Shown one piece after another: positions 1 to 6,498 of a stretch of DNA of 8,066 nucleotides. This DNA is from MGNI01 sp964353875. GTDB taxonomy: Bacteria; Chloroflexota; Anaerolineae; Anaerolineales; E44-bin32. The stretch is from positions 1 to 8,066 of the forward strand of contig CAYGXU010000131.1 of NCBI GenBank assembly GCA_964353875.1, given 5' to 3'. Within the stretch, counting starts at the first letter, position 1. Every line of letters starts with the position of its first letter. The notes beneath the pieces were generated by a model that was not told the origin of the DNA, did not search any database, and worked only from the letters and a program-made list of their open reading frames with translations. The position numbers were made by a program, and so were the translations under genes.

Positions 1-1
1 C

Positions 2-397
2 CCTGCTGTAACAGGTACGAACAACACGGAAGCTGAGTACCCGATGTCCATGGACCGGATTATGAAGACACTAGGAGCGCATCCCGTCGATTGGGACTAT
101 AAAGTCGCATGCTGTGGCGCAGCGCTTTCTCTCACTCGAACCGAAATCGTGCTCGAAATGAGTCGAGATATTCTCGAGAACGCCAAGGTGCGAGGGGCTG
201 ACGCGGTGGTTGTAGCCTGTCCATTATGCCACTTGAATTTAGATGGTCGACAAATCCAAATGAAGCCGCGTCCTGAGATGCCTGTGTTGTATTTTACGCA
301 GCTCCTGGCTCTCTCGTTTGGTATGCCCGAGAAGGCAGCTCTTGGAAAAAACCTAATCAATCCCAAGCCTATCTTGAAGGAAAAGGGATTGTTGTAG
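2..397 (+). CDS. hdrB: HdrB, heterodisulfide reductase subunit B (C-terminal part; 5' end outside window)
   Basis: The frame is open from the first bases of the window. About 131 residues are visible, roughly the last 45% of a normal HdrB (about 290-300 aa). The visible part carries the second CCG (cysteine-rich) domain: a CCG at 110-118, then 34 residues after the CC, then CPLC. Together with a cysteine expected just before the window, this matches the C-Xn-CC-X33-36-C-x-x-C motif that binds the unusual [4Fe-4S] clusters in HdrB. Flanking signatures MSMD, DWDYK, SLTRTE and HLNLDGRQ are typical of the family. The ATG at 44 is internal, because conserved residues precede it without a stop. In the family HdrB works in the cytoplasm with HdrA and HdrC, passing electrons to a disulfide or another acceptor in flavin-based bifurcation. 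In a bacterium without CoM/CoB the acceptor is unknown. It lies upstream of cooC on the same strand, with a 119-bp gap. Confidence 0.93.
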   Translation, partial: PAVTGTNNTEAEYPMSMDRIMKTLGAHPVDWDYKVACCGAALSLTRTEIVLEMSRDILENAKVRGADAVVVACPLCHLNLDGRQIQMKPRPEMPVLYFTQLLALSFGMPEKAALGKNLINPKPILKEKGLL

Positions 398-439
398 TCA
401 TCTCCATGGCTCTTTTTCCGACAATAATCTCACACTCTT

Positions 440-471
440 GATCCTCCTCGCCTCAAATGGCGAGGAGGATC
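440..471 (+). terminator. Perfect 13-bp hairpin between hdrB and cooC, candidate terminator or RNA switch
   Basis: The arm GATCCTCCTCGCC (440-452) and its exact reverse complement GGCGAGGAGGATC (459-471) are separated by a 6-nt loop, TCAAAT. The stem has nine G-C pairs and lies 43 bp after the hdrB stop codon. This is the position of a terminator or attenuator, but no T-run follows on either strand, so it is not a canonical intrinsic terminator. The 3' arm contains a Shine-Dalgarno-like AGGAGG with no suitable start codon for a sizeable ORF. The structure is plain from the sequence; the function is inferred. Confidence 0.55.
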
Positions 472-496
472 GATATCGAGGGAGTGACAAAGTCAC

Positions 497-503
497 AAGG
501 AGG
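497..503 (+). promoter_or_regulatory. Ribosome binding site of cooC, unusually far from the start
   Basis: AAGGAGG is a strong Shine-Dalgarno sequence, but 13 bases separate it from the cooC ATG at 517, longer than the usual 5-9. An in-frame TGA at 505-507 rules out any earlier start closer to it. Another ATG at 504 is in a different frame. Confidence 0.6.
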
Positions 504-516
504 ATGATCGTTCACA

Positions 517-1329
517 ATGAAAATCGCTGTTACTGGCAAAGGAGGCGTAGGAAAAACCACGCTCACCAGCCTTCTGGCCTACACCTTCGTTGATCGTGGA
601 TTTCAGGTTCTCGCCATCGACGCTGATCCTTCACCCTGCCTGGGAGCTTCCCTTGGGTTCCCTGAAACACTCCTGAAGAATCTCACTCCCATTGCCAAGA
701 TGGAGGAGTTGATCTATGAACGGACCGGCGCCCAGCCTGGCAGCATCGGTGGTTTCTTCAAGCTCAATCCACGTGTTGATGATCTGCCCGACCGCTTCTC
801 CGCCTTGCATCATGGCATTCGGTTGCTCGCCCTAGGAGCGGTGGAGATGGGTGGGGCGGGTTGTATCTGCCCGGAAAGCGCCATCTTACGTGCACTCATC
901 ACCCACATTCTATTGCGCAGAGATGAAGTCGTACTCCTAGACATGTATGCTGGTGTTGAGCACCTGGGGCGGGCTACAGCCGATGCGGTCGATGCCATGC
1001 TGATCGTGGTTGAACCCACCCAACGTAGCCTGGCGACAGCGGTCCAGATCAAATCCCTGGCCGAAGATGTCAGACTGACCCATCTCTACCTGGTGGGTAG
1101 CAGAGTCCAGGACGATAAGGATCGTTCTTTTATCGAAAGCGGTTCGCCTGGGCTTCCCGTGATCGGACACATCCCGGATGACCCGCGCGTACGCCAGGCT
1201 GACCGGGAAGGCGTGGATGTCTACCATTTGGCGCCCGAACTTGCCCAGACATCCCAGTCCATTGCTGATATTTTGATTAAAGGAATTACCCCGCAGCAAG
1301 CCACGGGGGATTTTGGCAAGGCTAATTAG
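517..1329 (+). CDS. cooC: CooC-type CO dehydrogenase nickel-insertion ATPase (SIMIBI/MinD family)
   Basis: The 270-aa protein has the length and architecture of CooC. A deviant Walker A, GKGGVGKTT (residues 7-15, signature Lys8), sits at the extreme N-terminus. DADP (35-38) lies in the switch I region. The CooC-specific GCICPE places a Cys-x-Cys pair at 116/118, which in characterised CooC sits at the dimer interface and binds metal. The Walker B-like LLDMYAGVEHLGR (140-152) is the family signature, followed by VVEPTQRS. In the family, ATP-driven dimerisation of CooC delivers nickel to the C-cluster of CODH in the cytoplasm. ATG 517 is the only reasonable start, because an in-frame TGA lies 12 bases upstream. 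The gene follows hdrB on the same strand, which fits a CODH/acetyl-CoA pathway cluster extending leftward. One oddity is Cys41, just after the DADPSP stretch. A Mrp/NifH-like ATPase is the only alternative, and the CxC plus AGVEHLGR argue against it. Confidence 0.92.
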   Translation: MKIAVTGKGGVGKTTLTSLLAYTFVDRGFQVLAIDADPSPCLGASLGFPETLLKNLTPIAKMEELIYERTGAQPGSIGGFFKLNPRVDDLPDRFSALHHGIRLLALGAVEMGGAGCICPESAILRALITHILLRRDEVVLLDMYAGVEHLGRATADAVDAMLIVVEPTQRSLATAVQIKSLAEDVRLTHLYLVGSRVQDDKDRSFIESGSPGLPVIGHIPDDPRVRQADREGVDVYHLAPELAQTSQSIADILIKGITPQQATGDFGKAN

Positions 1330-1450
1330 TCATCCGAAAGCACGAGGATTCTGGGAGACCATTTTCGAGCTGAGCAGCCCCGCAACGATACATCGATGAA
1401 TTTTATGCCCGCGCATGGGGTCCGCGCCAACGATACGCTAAGCAGAAGCC
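1330..1450. other. Gap between convergent genes, no gene recognised
   Basis: These 121 bp separate the stop codons of two convergent genes. All frames contain early stops or lack a plausible start with a ribosome binding site. No strong hairpin followed by a T-run is visible, so the transcription stop for either side is not evident. A 9-bp direct repeat, CAACGATAC, occurs at 1383-1391 and 1428-1436; it is probably incidental. Confidence 0.5.
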
Positions 1451-2296
1451 CTAAACAAGAAGCGGCTGATCAGACTTAGGCGGATAAAATACGCCTATTA
1501 TCATGAAAGGATTGCGTGCGCGTTTTTTATGATGCTCAAGAGTGGTACCAACAAAGAAGTACAGGTCTTTCTTTTTTACAAATTCATCATAGTATTTATT
1601 TCTAACTAGCTGCTTTGCGGCTTCCTCGTCACCATAGGTTCTCTCCAAGCAATTCCAGTATAATGCGGCGATTTCCCAGTCCTCAATCTTTAGTCGGCGA
1701 GGAGAATTATCACCCTCAGTAAGAAATCGGTAGTGAAAATTATGAGGAACCTTCCGAATCAGTTCACGCTGTTCGACTCCACCGGTTGCAGTTAGATCTG
1801 AAAATGAGCTTTGTAGATCATATTCTTGCCAACTTTTCTTCCATTCGCGACCGGTTTCTTCAATCTCGAACCCAATGATCTCTTTTGGCTTGATTGTAGC
1901 AAGCGACTTGCATTCCTCGCCCTTCGCTAATTCAATTAGCTCACTCATATTATCGAAGACTTCTTTGAGGATGAACGATTTGCGAGCCGCCCAGGCGTCT
2001 TTGGTGCCAATGGATTTTTCTACAATGAATTCCTCATCCAAGCCTAATGCCGGTCGATAGCTTTCAGGACGAAAGTCCTTTTTATTACGAATGAGGTTAA
2101 CGATCACCCAACTGTATTTAGGATATTGCTGGTTGTTTGTGAAGAACCGAAATGGAACTGGATAAATGCGAATCCATTTATCGCCTTCTAGCAATCCAGC
2201 CATACAAACTAACTCATCATACTTGCTGGAAGGCTTGGGATAAGCCTTTACTGTGACCAATACTCTGGCTTGGTTAATAATCTCCGGAAGATACAA
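1451..2296 (-). CDS. Conserved protein of unknown function, paired with ASCH-domain gene
   Basis: The function of this 281-aa protein is not established. It looks like a conserved soluble family rather than a random ORF. Strongly patterned blocks are VTVKAYP (14-20), WIRIYPVPFR (41-50), FRPESYRP (75-82), WAARKS (102-107), KIEDWEIAALYWNC (203-216), KDLYFFVGT (243-251) and FMIIGVFYPP (264-273). It is rich in aromatic and charged residues, with no signal peptide or membrane span. I recall similar hypothetical proteins scattered across bacteria, but no biochemical role. The start is TTG at 2296, with AAGGGGG four bases upstream; an in-frame TAA 27 bases further up (the stop of the ASCH gene) and the lack of other usable start codons support it. 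It lies 24 bp downstream of the ASCH gene on the same strand and is almost certainly co-transcribed with it. Sampled 60-base lines are 32-50% GC against about 60% in cooC and AOR, suggesting a separate origin. Confidence 0.82.
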   Translation of the reverse strand: MYLPEIINQARVLVTVKAYPKPSSKYDELVCMAGLLEGDKWIRIYPVPFRFFTNNQQYPKYSWVIVNLIRNKKDFRPESYRPALGLDEEFIVEKSIGTKDAWAARKSFILKEVFDNMSELIELAKGEECKSLATIKPKEIIGFEIEETGREWKKSWQEYDLQSSFSDLTATGGVEQRELIRKVPHNFHYRFLTEGDNSPRRLKIEDWEIAALYWNCLERTYGDEEAAKQLVRNKYYDEFVKKKDLYFFVGTTLEHHKKRARNPFMIIGVFYPPKSDQPLLV

Positions 2297-2310
2297 CAGT
2301 CCCCCTTTTT

Positions 2311-2326
2311 GGATAAGTGCTTATCC
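2311..2326. repeat. Palindrome spanning the stop codon of the ASCH gene
   Basis: GGATAAGTGCTTATCC is an inverted repeat with 6-bp arms around a 4-nt centre (7-bp arms around TG at most). On the minus-strand transcript it folds over the ASCH stop codon, just before the AAGGGGG that precedes the TTG of the next gene. It could tune coupling between the two genes or be a protein-binding site. No T-run follows, so it is not a typical terminator. Confidence 0.45.
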
Positions 2327-2665
2327 AATTCTCTCAAAGCGGATTACGGTGATATATTCCTGTGGGTCTTTGCCAATAAGTTTAGAGAACTCCTTTAGGG
2401 AGGAGCACATGCCACCTTCAGCAATGAGGTCTTCGACGGGCATATCACCAAGTCTTTCCTTATAAGGCCGATGCGTAAGGCGTAGTTCCCCAATCTTGCA
2501 TCCACCTGCTCGTGGAATATTGTCATAAGCATCATGAATGTATCGATCAGTATCCCACATTCGCACCCACATCTGATAATGGGAGTCAGACCAATCTCTC
2601 CTAGTAACGGTTTTCTTACCTGACAGAAATTCTTCCTTTGTCAATGCGAAACTCAGTATAGCCAT
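2321..2665 (-). CDS. ASCH-domain (PUA-like fold) protein
   Basis: This 114-aa protein consists of one ASCH-like domain. The opening MAILSF is followed by a helix and the hallmark SGKKTVTRRDW (residues 15-25), then GELRLTHRPYKERLGD (59-74), AEGG (82-85), and a closing strand ITVIRFERI. ASCH domains share the PUA fold and are linked to RNA or nucleotide binding. In E. coli YqfB, an N4-acetylcytidine amidohydrolase, a Lys and a Thr from the equivalent GRKTIT segment are catalytic; Lys18 and Thr21 here may correspond. This is an analogy, not proof of activity. The start at 2665 is preferred over one at 2725 because GGGAGG lies four bases upstream and the domain begins right there. The gene lies 98 bp downstream of AOR on the same strand and 24 bp before the 281-aa unknown gene. 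Lower GC than AOR suggests it came separately. Confidence 0.85.
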   Translation of the reverse strand: MAILSFALTKEEFLSGKKTVTRRDWSDSHYQMWVRMWDTDRYIHDAYDNIPRAGGCKIGELRLTHRPYKERLGDMPVEDLIAEGGMCSSLKEFSKLIGKDPQEYITVIRFERIG

Positions 2666-2669
2666 AAAT

Positions 2670-2675
2670 CCTCCC
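2670..2675 (-). promoter_or_regulatory. Ribosome binding site that decides the ASCH start
   Basis: On the minus strand GGGAGG ends four bases before the ATG at 2665. No comparable site precedes the longer possible start at 2725, so the shorter protein is favoured. Confidence 0.65.
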
Positions 2676-2763
2676 TTGCTCACTGATAAACATGATACAA
2701 GATCTATTCCTATCAAGCCATGCACTCACCATAATTGGCTTCTATCTAATGGCTGCTATCCTA

Positions 2764-4929
2764 TCAGGAATGACCTTCGACCAAAGCTACTACATCCGCG
2801 AAATCAATCCCCAACCGCTTCAAGGTTTCCAGGGTCGGAACTCCATTCCGATTCCATCCCCGACGATCATAAACCGCATCTACCAGATGATCGTAGCGAT
2901 CTTCACGATATTTGCGTAGATGCTTCATTTTCTCCTCAGTCGACAGCCCCTTTGGATCCAAATCCGATTGATCCCGCAATTGCTGATCGTAGCGCTCAGC
3001 GCGTGAAGCATACTCATCCGCGGTCACCGGTCCCACGGCGCGATAGGGTGGATAATCATGCTCACGCGTGCCGAATCCCATTTTCAGATTGAAGACCCTC
3101 TGGAAGTTATATACCCGTTCGGACTGGCGAATGAGATCATCGGCTGTCACCTTCTCTCCCGTCAATCCCTCATAGAGCCAGGTGTAATTCTCCACATGCT
3201 CCGGGACTTTGGCAGGCTCCTCTGTCTTAGCATTATCTGCCGGTTGGATATCGTTCCACGGAAGTTTGCAAAGGCCATGCAGACTGAACCATGTACGCCA
3301 CATGGGGAAGTAATGCAGGGCTTCCGCCTTGGCTTCAAATGTAGGAATCTGGTTATTGACCTGATCCATGAAAATCAACCAGGCCTCATCATGCTGGGCG
3401 CCTTTTAGAGCCAAGGCATAACCTCCCTGCTGAGCAAGGGATTCCTTGGTGACATATTCGGAGATCTCCAAGCCTTTGACTTCCATGCCGATATCGTTCA
3501 GGAAAGCCGGGTTAGCCCCAAATTGCTCGGCGAAGTAAGCTTTCATGCGACGCACACCCTGCCCGACGATGTGCCCGAAACCTTCACCATTGGCCATCTG
3601 ATGCAGAAGTTCCAAGGCAGCTTCGGCATTGCCCCATATGAGTTCCAACCCACCTGTCAATTCTTTATTCAGGATCCCTTCCTGGTAGCATTCCATCGCA
3701 AAAGCGATCGAATTCCCCAGGCTGATGGTGTCGATGCCATAGGTATCACAATAGAAATTCAACTCCAAGATGGCCGCTGGATCGAAGTTGCCAATGTTCG
3801 ATCCAAGACCGGCAACAGTCTCGTATTCCGGACCATCTACCATCACTGCCTCGCCCGCATACGGGCCTGTGCGCAGGTGGAAATGATCGACGGCATGGGC
3901 ACAGGAAAGCGTGCAACCAGCCCAACAACCATCGGGCATGCCCTGCGTAAATGTGGCTTTCCAGACACTCGAATCGATCTTGTGCGCATCCGGATGGGCG
4001 CCATAGCGGAAATTGTGAACAGGAAGCAGATCGAAGTGATCCAGGATCTCGACTAAAAAAGGCGTACCTATCCTGCGCATCTGGTTCTGTTTGTCATCCA
4101 ATTCGGTGATTTCTCGGTTGATCCGGCTCCCTGCTTTTCTTATCAGCGACATGTCTGCAGGATGGTTGCTATCCCCTTTCATTTTACTAAATCGAATCAC
4201 GATCGCTTTTAGTCTCTTGTCATGGAAGACCCGACCCGCTCCGCCACGACCTGCCTGCTTAATCCGCACCACCCCACGGCGCGGATCATACCAACTGAAA
4301 TTCAGACTCGAATAGAGGACATGCTCGGCGCCCTGCCCGGCTGAGACGACGGAGATGCTGCGCCGATCGCGTTCATTTTCAGCATACATCTCGGTCAATT
4401 GCTCGGAAAGCAGGTGGGTGTTCAAAGCCTCGAAGGGCGCCTCTTCGATCGTGACCCTTCCCTGATCGCCATCGATGACGATGATCACATCCTTCTCGGC
4501 TTTGCCTTGAATCTCGAGTGCATCCCAACCAGCGAACTTCAGATAAGGCCCAAAATACCCGCCCACATTGCTATCGATAACCGAGCCTGTCAAGGGCGAA
4601 ATTGTGACAACGGTCGACTTTCCCGAACCCGGGTAGGCGGTGATACCGCCGATAGGTCCGCCGGCAATCACCAACTCGTTCTGCGGATCATCCCATTTCG
4701 TCCCGCCGTCGACGGCATTCCACAGGAGCCAGAGTGCAAAGCCTCGACCGCCGGTGAAGATCCTTTTCATCTCCTCTGTCACCGGTTTCTCTTCAATCCT
4801 GTTCTGACTGAGGTTGATATAGAGCGTACGATTGGCATAGCCACGCTCAACGGGACGGAGATCGTATGAGAACTCTGCCAACAGGGTGTGCGCTTGCTTC
4901 AATTCCTCGATGGTTGCGGTTGACGTCAT
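2764..4929 (-). CDS. aor: Aldehyde:ferredoxin oxidoreductase family tungsto/molybdoenzyme
   Basis: This 721-aa protein spans the full AOR family, about 115 residues longer than the Pyrococcus enzyme (605 aa). The N-terminal beta-rich domain begins with RTLYINLSQNRIEEKPV (34-50) and TGGRGFALWLLW (59-70), and contains PIGGITAYPGSGKS (92-105), typical of bis-pterin cofactor binding. Cluster ligands are Cys335, Cys339 and Cys343 (spacing CX3CX3C) with Cys554 in HGLCKLPW. GPEYET (366-371) and KGAQHDE (509-515) supply the acidic and histidine residues expected near the active site. The C-terminus RRGWNRNGVPT closes the protein normally, so the extra length comes from an N-terminal extension of about 25 residues and insertions, including around 560-660. 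Family members oxidise aldehydes to acids with ferredoxin in the cytoplasm, or run in reverse; substrate here is unknown. The spacing and aromatic-rich style resemble the BamB-like branch. The ATG at 4929 has GAGGG eight bases upstream. Likely first gene of its transcript, with the ASCH pair downstream. Confidence 0.96.
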   Translation of the reverse strand: MTSTATIEELKQAHTLLAEFSYDLRPVERGYANRTLYINLSQNRIEEKPVTEEMKRIFTGGRGFALWLLWNAVDGGTKWDDPQNELVIAGGPIGGITAYPGSGKSTVVTISPLTGSVIDSNVGGYFGPYLKFAGWDALEIQGKAEKDVIIVIDGDQGRVTIEEAPFEALNTHLLSEQLTEMYAENERDRRSISVVSAGQGAEHVLYSSLNFSWYDPRRGVVRIKQAGRGGAGRVFHDKRLKAIVIRFSKMKGDSNHPADMSLIRKAGSRINREITELDDKQNQMRRIGTPFLVEILDHFDLLPVHNFRYGAHPDAHKIDSSVWKATFTQGMPDGCWAGCTLSCAHAVDHFHLRTGPYAGEAVMVDGPEYETVAGLGSNIGNFDPAAILELNFYCDTYGIDTISLGNSIAFAMECYQEGILNKELTGGLELIWGNAEAALELLHQMANGEGFGHIVGQGVRRMKAYFAEQFGANPAFLNDIGMEVKGLEISEYVTKESLAQQGGYALALKGAQHDEAWLIFMDQVNNQIPTFEAKAEALHYFPMWRTWFSLHGLCKLPWNDIQPADNAKTEEPAKVPEHVENYTWLYEGLTGEKVTADDLIRQSERVYNFQRVFNLKMGFGTREHDYPPYRAVGPVTADEYASRAERYDQQLRDQSDLDPKGLSTEEKMKHLRKYREDRYDHLVDAVYDRRGWNRNGVPTLETLKRLGIDFADVVALVEGHS

Positions 4930-5217
4930 TTTGGCTTCCCTCTTCCGTGATGAAATTATCTCATGCCAGATGCCAATTCTTTTGGAAACCCAAATTGCAT
5001 TTCATCGGCCGTGAAGATCAAAGTCATGTTGATCTAGCGAAGGCGAATTCTCAAGAAACAAGATGAAATCGATCCGTTAATCGGAAAAATTTTTTATGGT
5101 ATAAAAACAGATAGTTCAATATACCGTTAAAACCGTTTTTGCCATTCCCATCAAGTGACGATCATCCTCATCAAATACCCGTTTTTTCGAGTAACAGCCC
5201 TCACTGATAACTTTTAA
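4930..5217. other. AT-rich intergenic region upstream of AOR
   Basis: This 288-bp stretch lies between the end of the ATPase gene and the AOR start, both on the minus strand. It should hold the end of one transcript and the promoter of the next. The section 5080-5140 is strongly AT-rich and contains short repeats: CCGTTAA at 5074-5080 and again at 5124-5130 (50 bp apart), and AACCGTTTTT next to the second copy. No convincing intrinsic terminator or coding region was found. Confidence 0.6.
5091..5125 (-). promoter_or_regulatory. Weak candidate promoter and operator for AOR
   Basis: On the minus strand TTGAAC (5119-5114) and TAAAAA (5096-5091) are separated by 17 bases; each matches the sigma-70 consensus at four of six positions. 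An inverted repeat, GGTATA-N16-TATACC (5098-5125), overlaps the spacer and -35 box, as an operator might. Transcription would start near 5085, leaving a leader of about 155 nt before the AOR ATG. The match is modest and the region AT-rich, so chance is a real possibility. Confidence 0.22.
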
Positions 5218-6498
5218 TTAGGTCATCAAGTTCATGACCAAACCCGCCGCAAGTTCAAAGGAAATTTCTTTGGCGATATTGGCCATGATTGGCCAATACT
5301 TCTTCTTGAAACGAGGGACGATCGCTCGAGCGTTCTCCAAGCCCTTGACGCCCCCTTCTTTGAGCCATCTCTCGATAGTCACCTCCCCTTGTTCGCTGGG
5401 GAGCGCGCTGATCTCACGCCGGATCCACATTTCGAAACGTGAAGAAAATAGGGATATCTCCCCCTCCCTCTCTGAGAGGATGCCCCTCTTGGAGAGGGCG
5501 ATCAGATCTAAGTCCGCGCGCGGATAGAGGCGCGATAGGTTTTCGGTATTGGGGTTGGTTTTCTTCGTCGGTTTCTGAAGATGAAGACCAATTAATACCA
5601 GGATGGTGATCTTTTCACTCTCCGAACAATGGGACCAGAGGTAGTTAAAATGCGGATGCGCCTGCTCATCAAAGCTGGTGGTGATAAAGGAATTCAGCCC
5701 TTCATCGACTTGCCCTTGCAGCTTCCCATCGACCATGTAATAGCCAGCAATTTGAAGGAAGAAAGGATGGCAACCCCCTAATGCCAGGAGAATCTCCCTT
5801 TCTGGCAATGTAAAATCGATCTCTTTACCTCCAACATAAACCTCCATCATCTCGTTCACCTGCTCAAGAGCGAACGGACGCAGGACGATGTTAGCGAAGA
5901 TGTTGAAGAAAGGCGAACCCTTGATTTCATCTGAATGGCATAAATCAACCAATTCACGACGAGTGGCTGGGATGAGCGCCAGCCCATGATGAATGGCAAG
6001 CGCCCTCAACCCGCCGAAGAAATCCGTGCCAAAGTTGGGGTTTTGTGTGACATATTCAAATTCATCCATGAGCAAGATGATATTGAGCCCTTGGGAATTG
6101 ATCTGCTCGAAGAGATCTTCCAAATCGAAGAGATCGAACGACTCCCGATTTCGTAATTCCTGGATGAGGGGGTCGAGATCTGGACTACAAATCGTACGCG
6201 ACATCTTGCTCAGAACCCGTTGCCAAAATCGTTGCGGCGTGATGTCAGTCAGTCCCTGGAAGTCGATATACACCAGGCAATAGCGTTCAGGGATCAAGCC
6301 TAACTGTGTGGCGACTTCCGCATTGGATAAATGCAGAAGCAAGGAGGTCTTGCCGATCCTCCTCTCACCCACAATCGATGTGCTCTCGACTGCGCTGGAT
6401 AAGAGGCGACCGGTGATCTGGCGCATCTCTTGCTCACGCCCAATAAATCGCGCCGGATCGCGGATCGGATTTCCGAAGGTAAAGGGATTTGAAGTCAT
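5218..6498 (-). CDS. P-loop ATPase of the STAND/archaeal-ATPase type
   Basis: The 426-aa protein opens with GNPIRDPARFIGRE (9-22), the FxGR-type lead-in of this ATPase group. Walker A is GERRIGKTS (44-52), Walker B is IILLMDEFE (140-148), a sensor-like PATRREL lies at 177-183, and GGCHPFFLQ (241-249) is the GxP motif that precedes the winged-helix part in STAND-like NTPases. Residues from about 270 to 365 form the helical/winged-helix region. The tail ends in an amphipathic, hydrophobic segment (about 403-425). Such proteins act as nucleotide-dependent switches in signalling or conflict responses; the specific role here is unknown. The ATG at 6498 overlaps the TGA of the upstream propeller gene (ATGA), with GGAGAG just before it, so translation is probably coupled. 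No enzymatic effector domain is seen; a partner or the tail would have to supply output. Confidence 0.9.
   Translation of the reverse strand: MTSNPFTFGNPIRDPARFIGREQEMRQITGRLLSSAVESTSIVGERRIGKTSLLLHLSNAEVATQLGLIPERYCLVYIDFQGLTDITPQRFWQRVLSKMSRTICSPDLDPLIQELRNRESFDLFDLEDLFEQINSQGLNIILLMDEFEYVTQNPNFGTDFFGGLRALAIHHGLALIPATRRELVDLCHSDEIKGSPFFNIFANIVLRPFALEQVNEMMEVYVGGKEIDFTLPEREILLALGGCHPFFLQIAGYYMVDGKLQGQVDEGLNSFITTSFDEQAHPHFNYLWSHCSESEKITILVLIGLHLQKPTKKTNPNTENLSRLYPRADLDLIALSKRGILSEREGEISLFSSRFEMWIRREISALPSEQGEVTIERWLKEGGVKGLENARAIVPRFKKKYWPIMANIAKEISFELAAGLVMNLMT

Noticed and set aside
44..397. A separate small 117-aa gene starting at ATG 44
   Set aside because: The frame is open upstream to base 2 with HdrB-like residues, so this is the tail of a longer HdrB.
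484..507. Tiny leader peptide ORF (GTG at 484, 7 codons) before cooC
   Set aside because: It has a ribosome-site-like GAGGGA but the sequence is unremarkable, and it mostly consists of the short GTGAC/GTCAC repeat and the cooC SD; nothing supports translation.
1330..1450. Transposon remnant or attachment site at the edge of the AT-rich module
   Set aside because: There are no terminal inverted repeats, transposase fragment, tRNA or target duplication; only a 9-bp direct repeat.
2679..2689. 11-bp repeat CTCACTGATAA, also at 5200-5210
   Set aside because: Several exact 11-mer pairs are expected by chance in an 8-kb window; no further similarity surrounds the two copies.
2666..2725. Longer ASCH protein starting at 2725
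   Set aside because: The additional 20 residues do not resemble ASCH domains, and the GGGAGG site sits directly before the ATG at 2665.
2704..2768. Similar strings CTATTCCTATCAAG and CTATCCTATCAGG before the ASCH gene as possible operators
   Set aside because: The similarity is short and imperfect, and the second copy runs into the AOR stop codon; no clear promoter accompanies them.
3523..4869. Long plus-strand ORFs opposite AOR (3523-4056, 4399-4869)
   Set aside because: They are antisense shadows of the high-GC AOR gene with no recognisable domain; AOR is intact on the other strand.
4921..4928. Palindrome TGACGTCA at the AOR start codon
   Set aside because: It is formed by the codons for the first residues (ATG ACG TCA) and is short enough to be chance.
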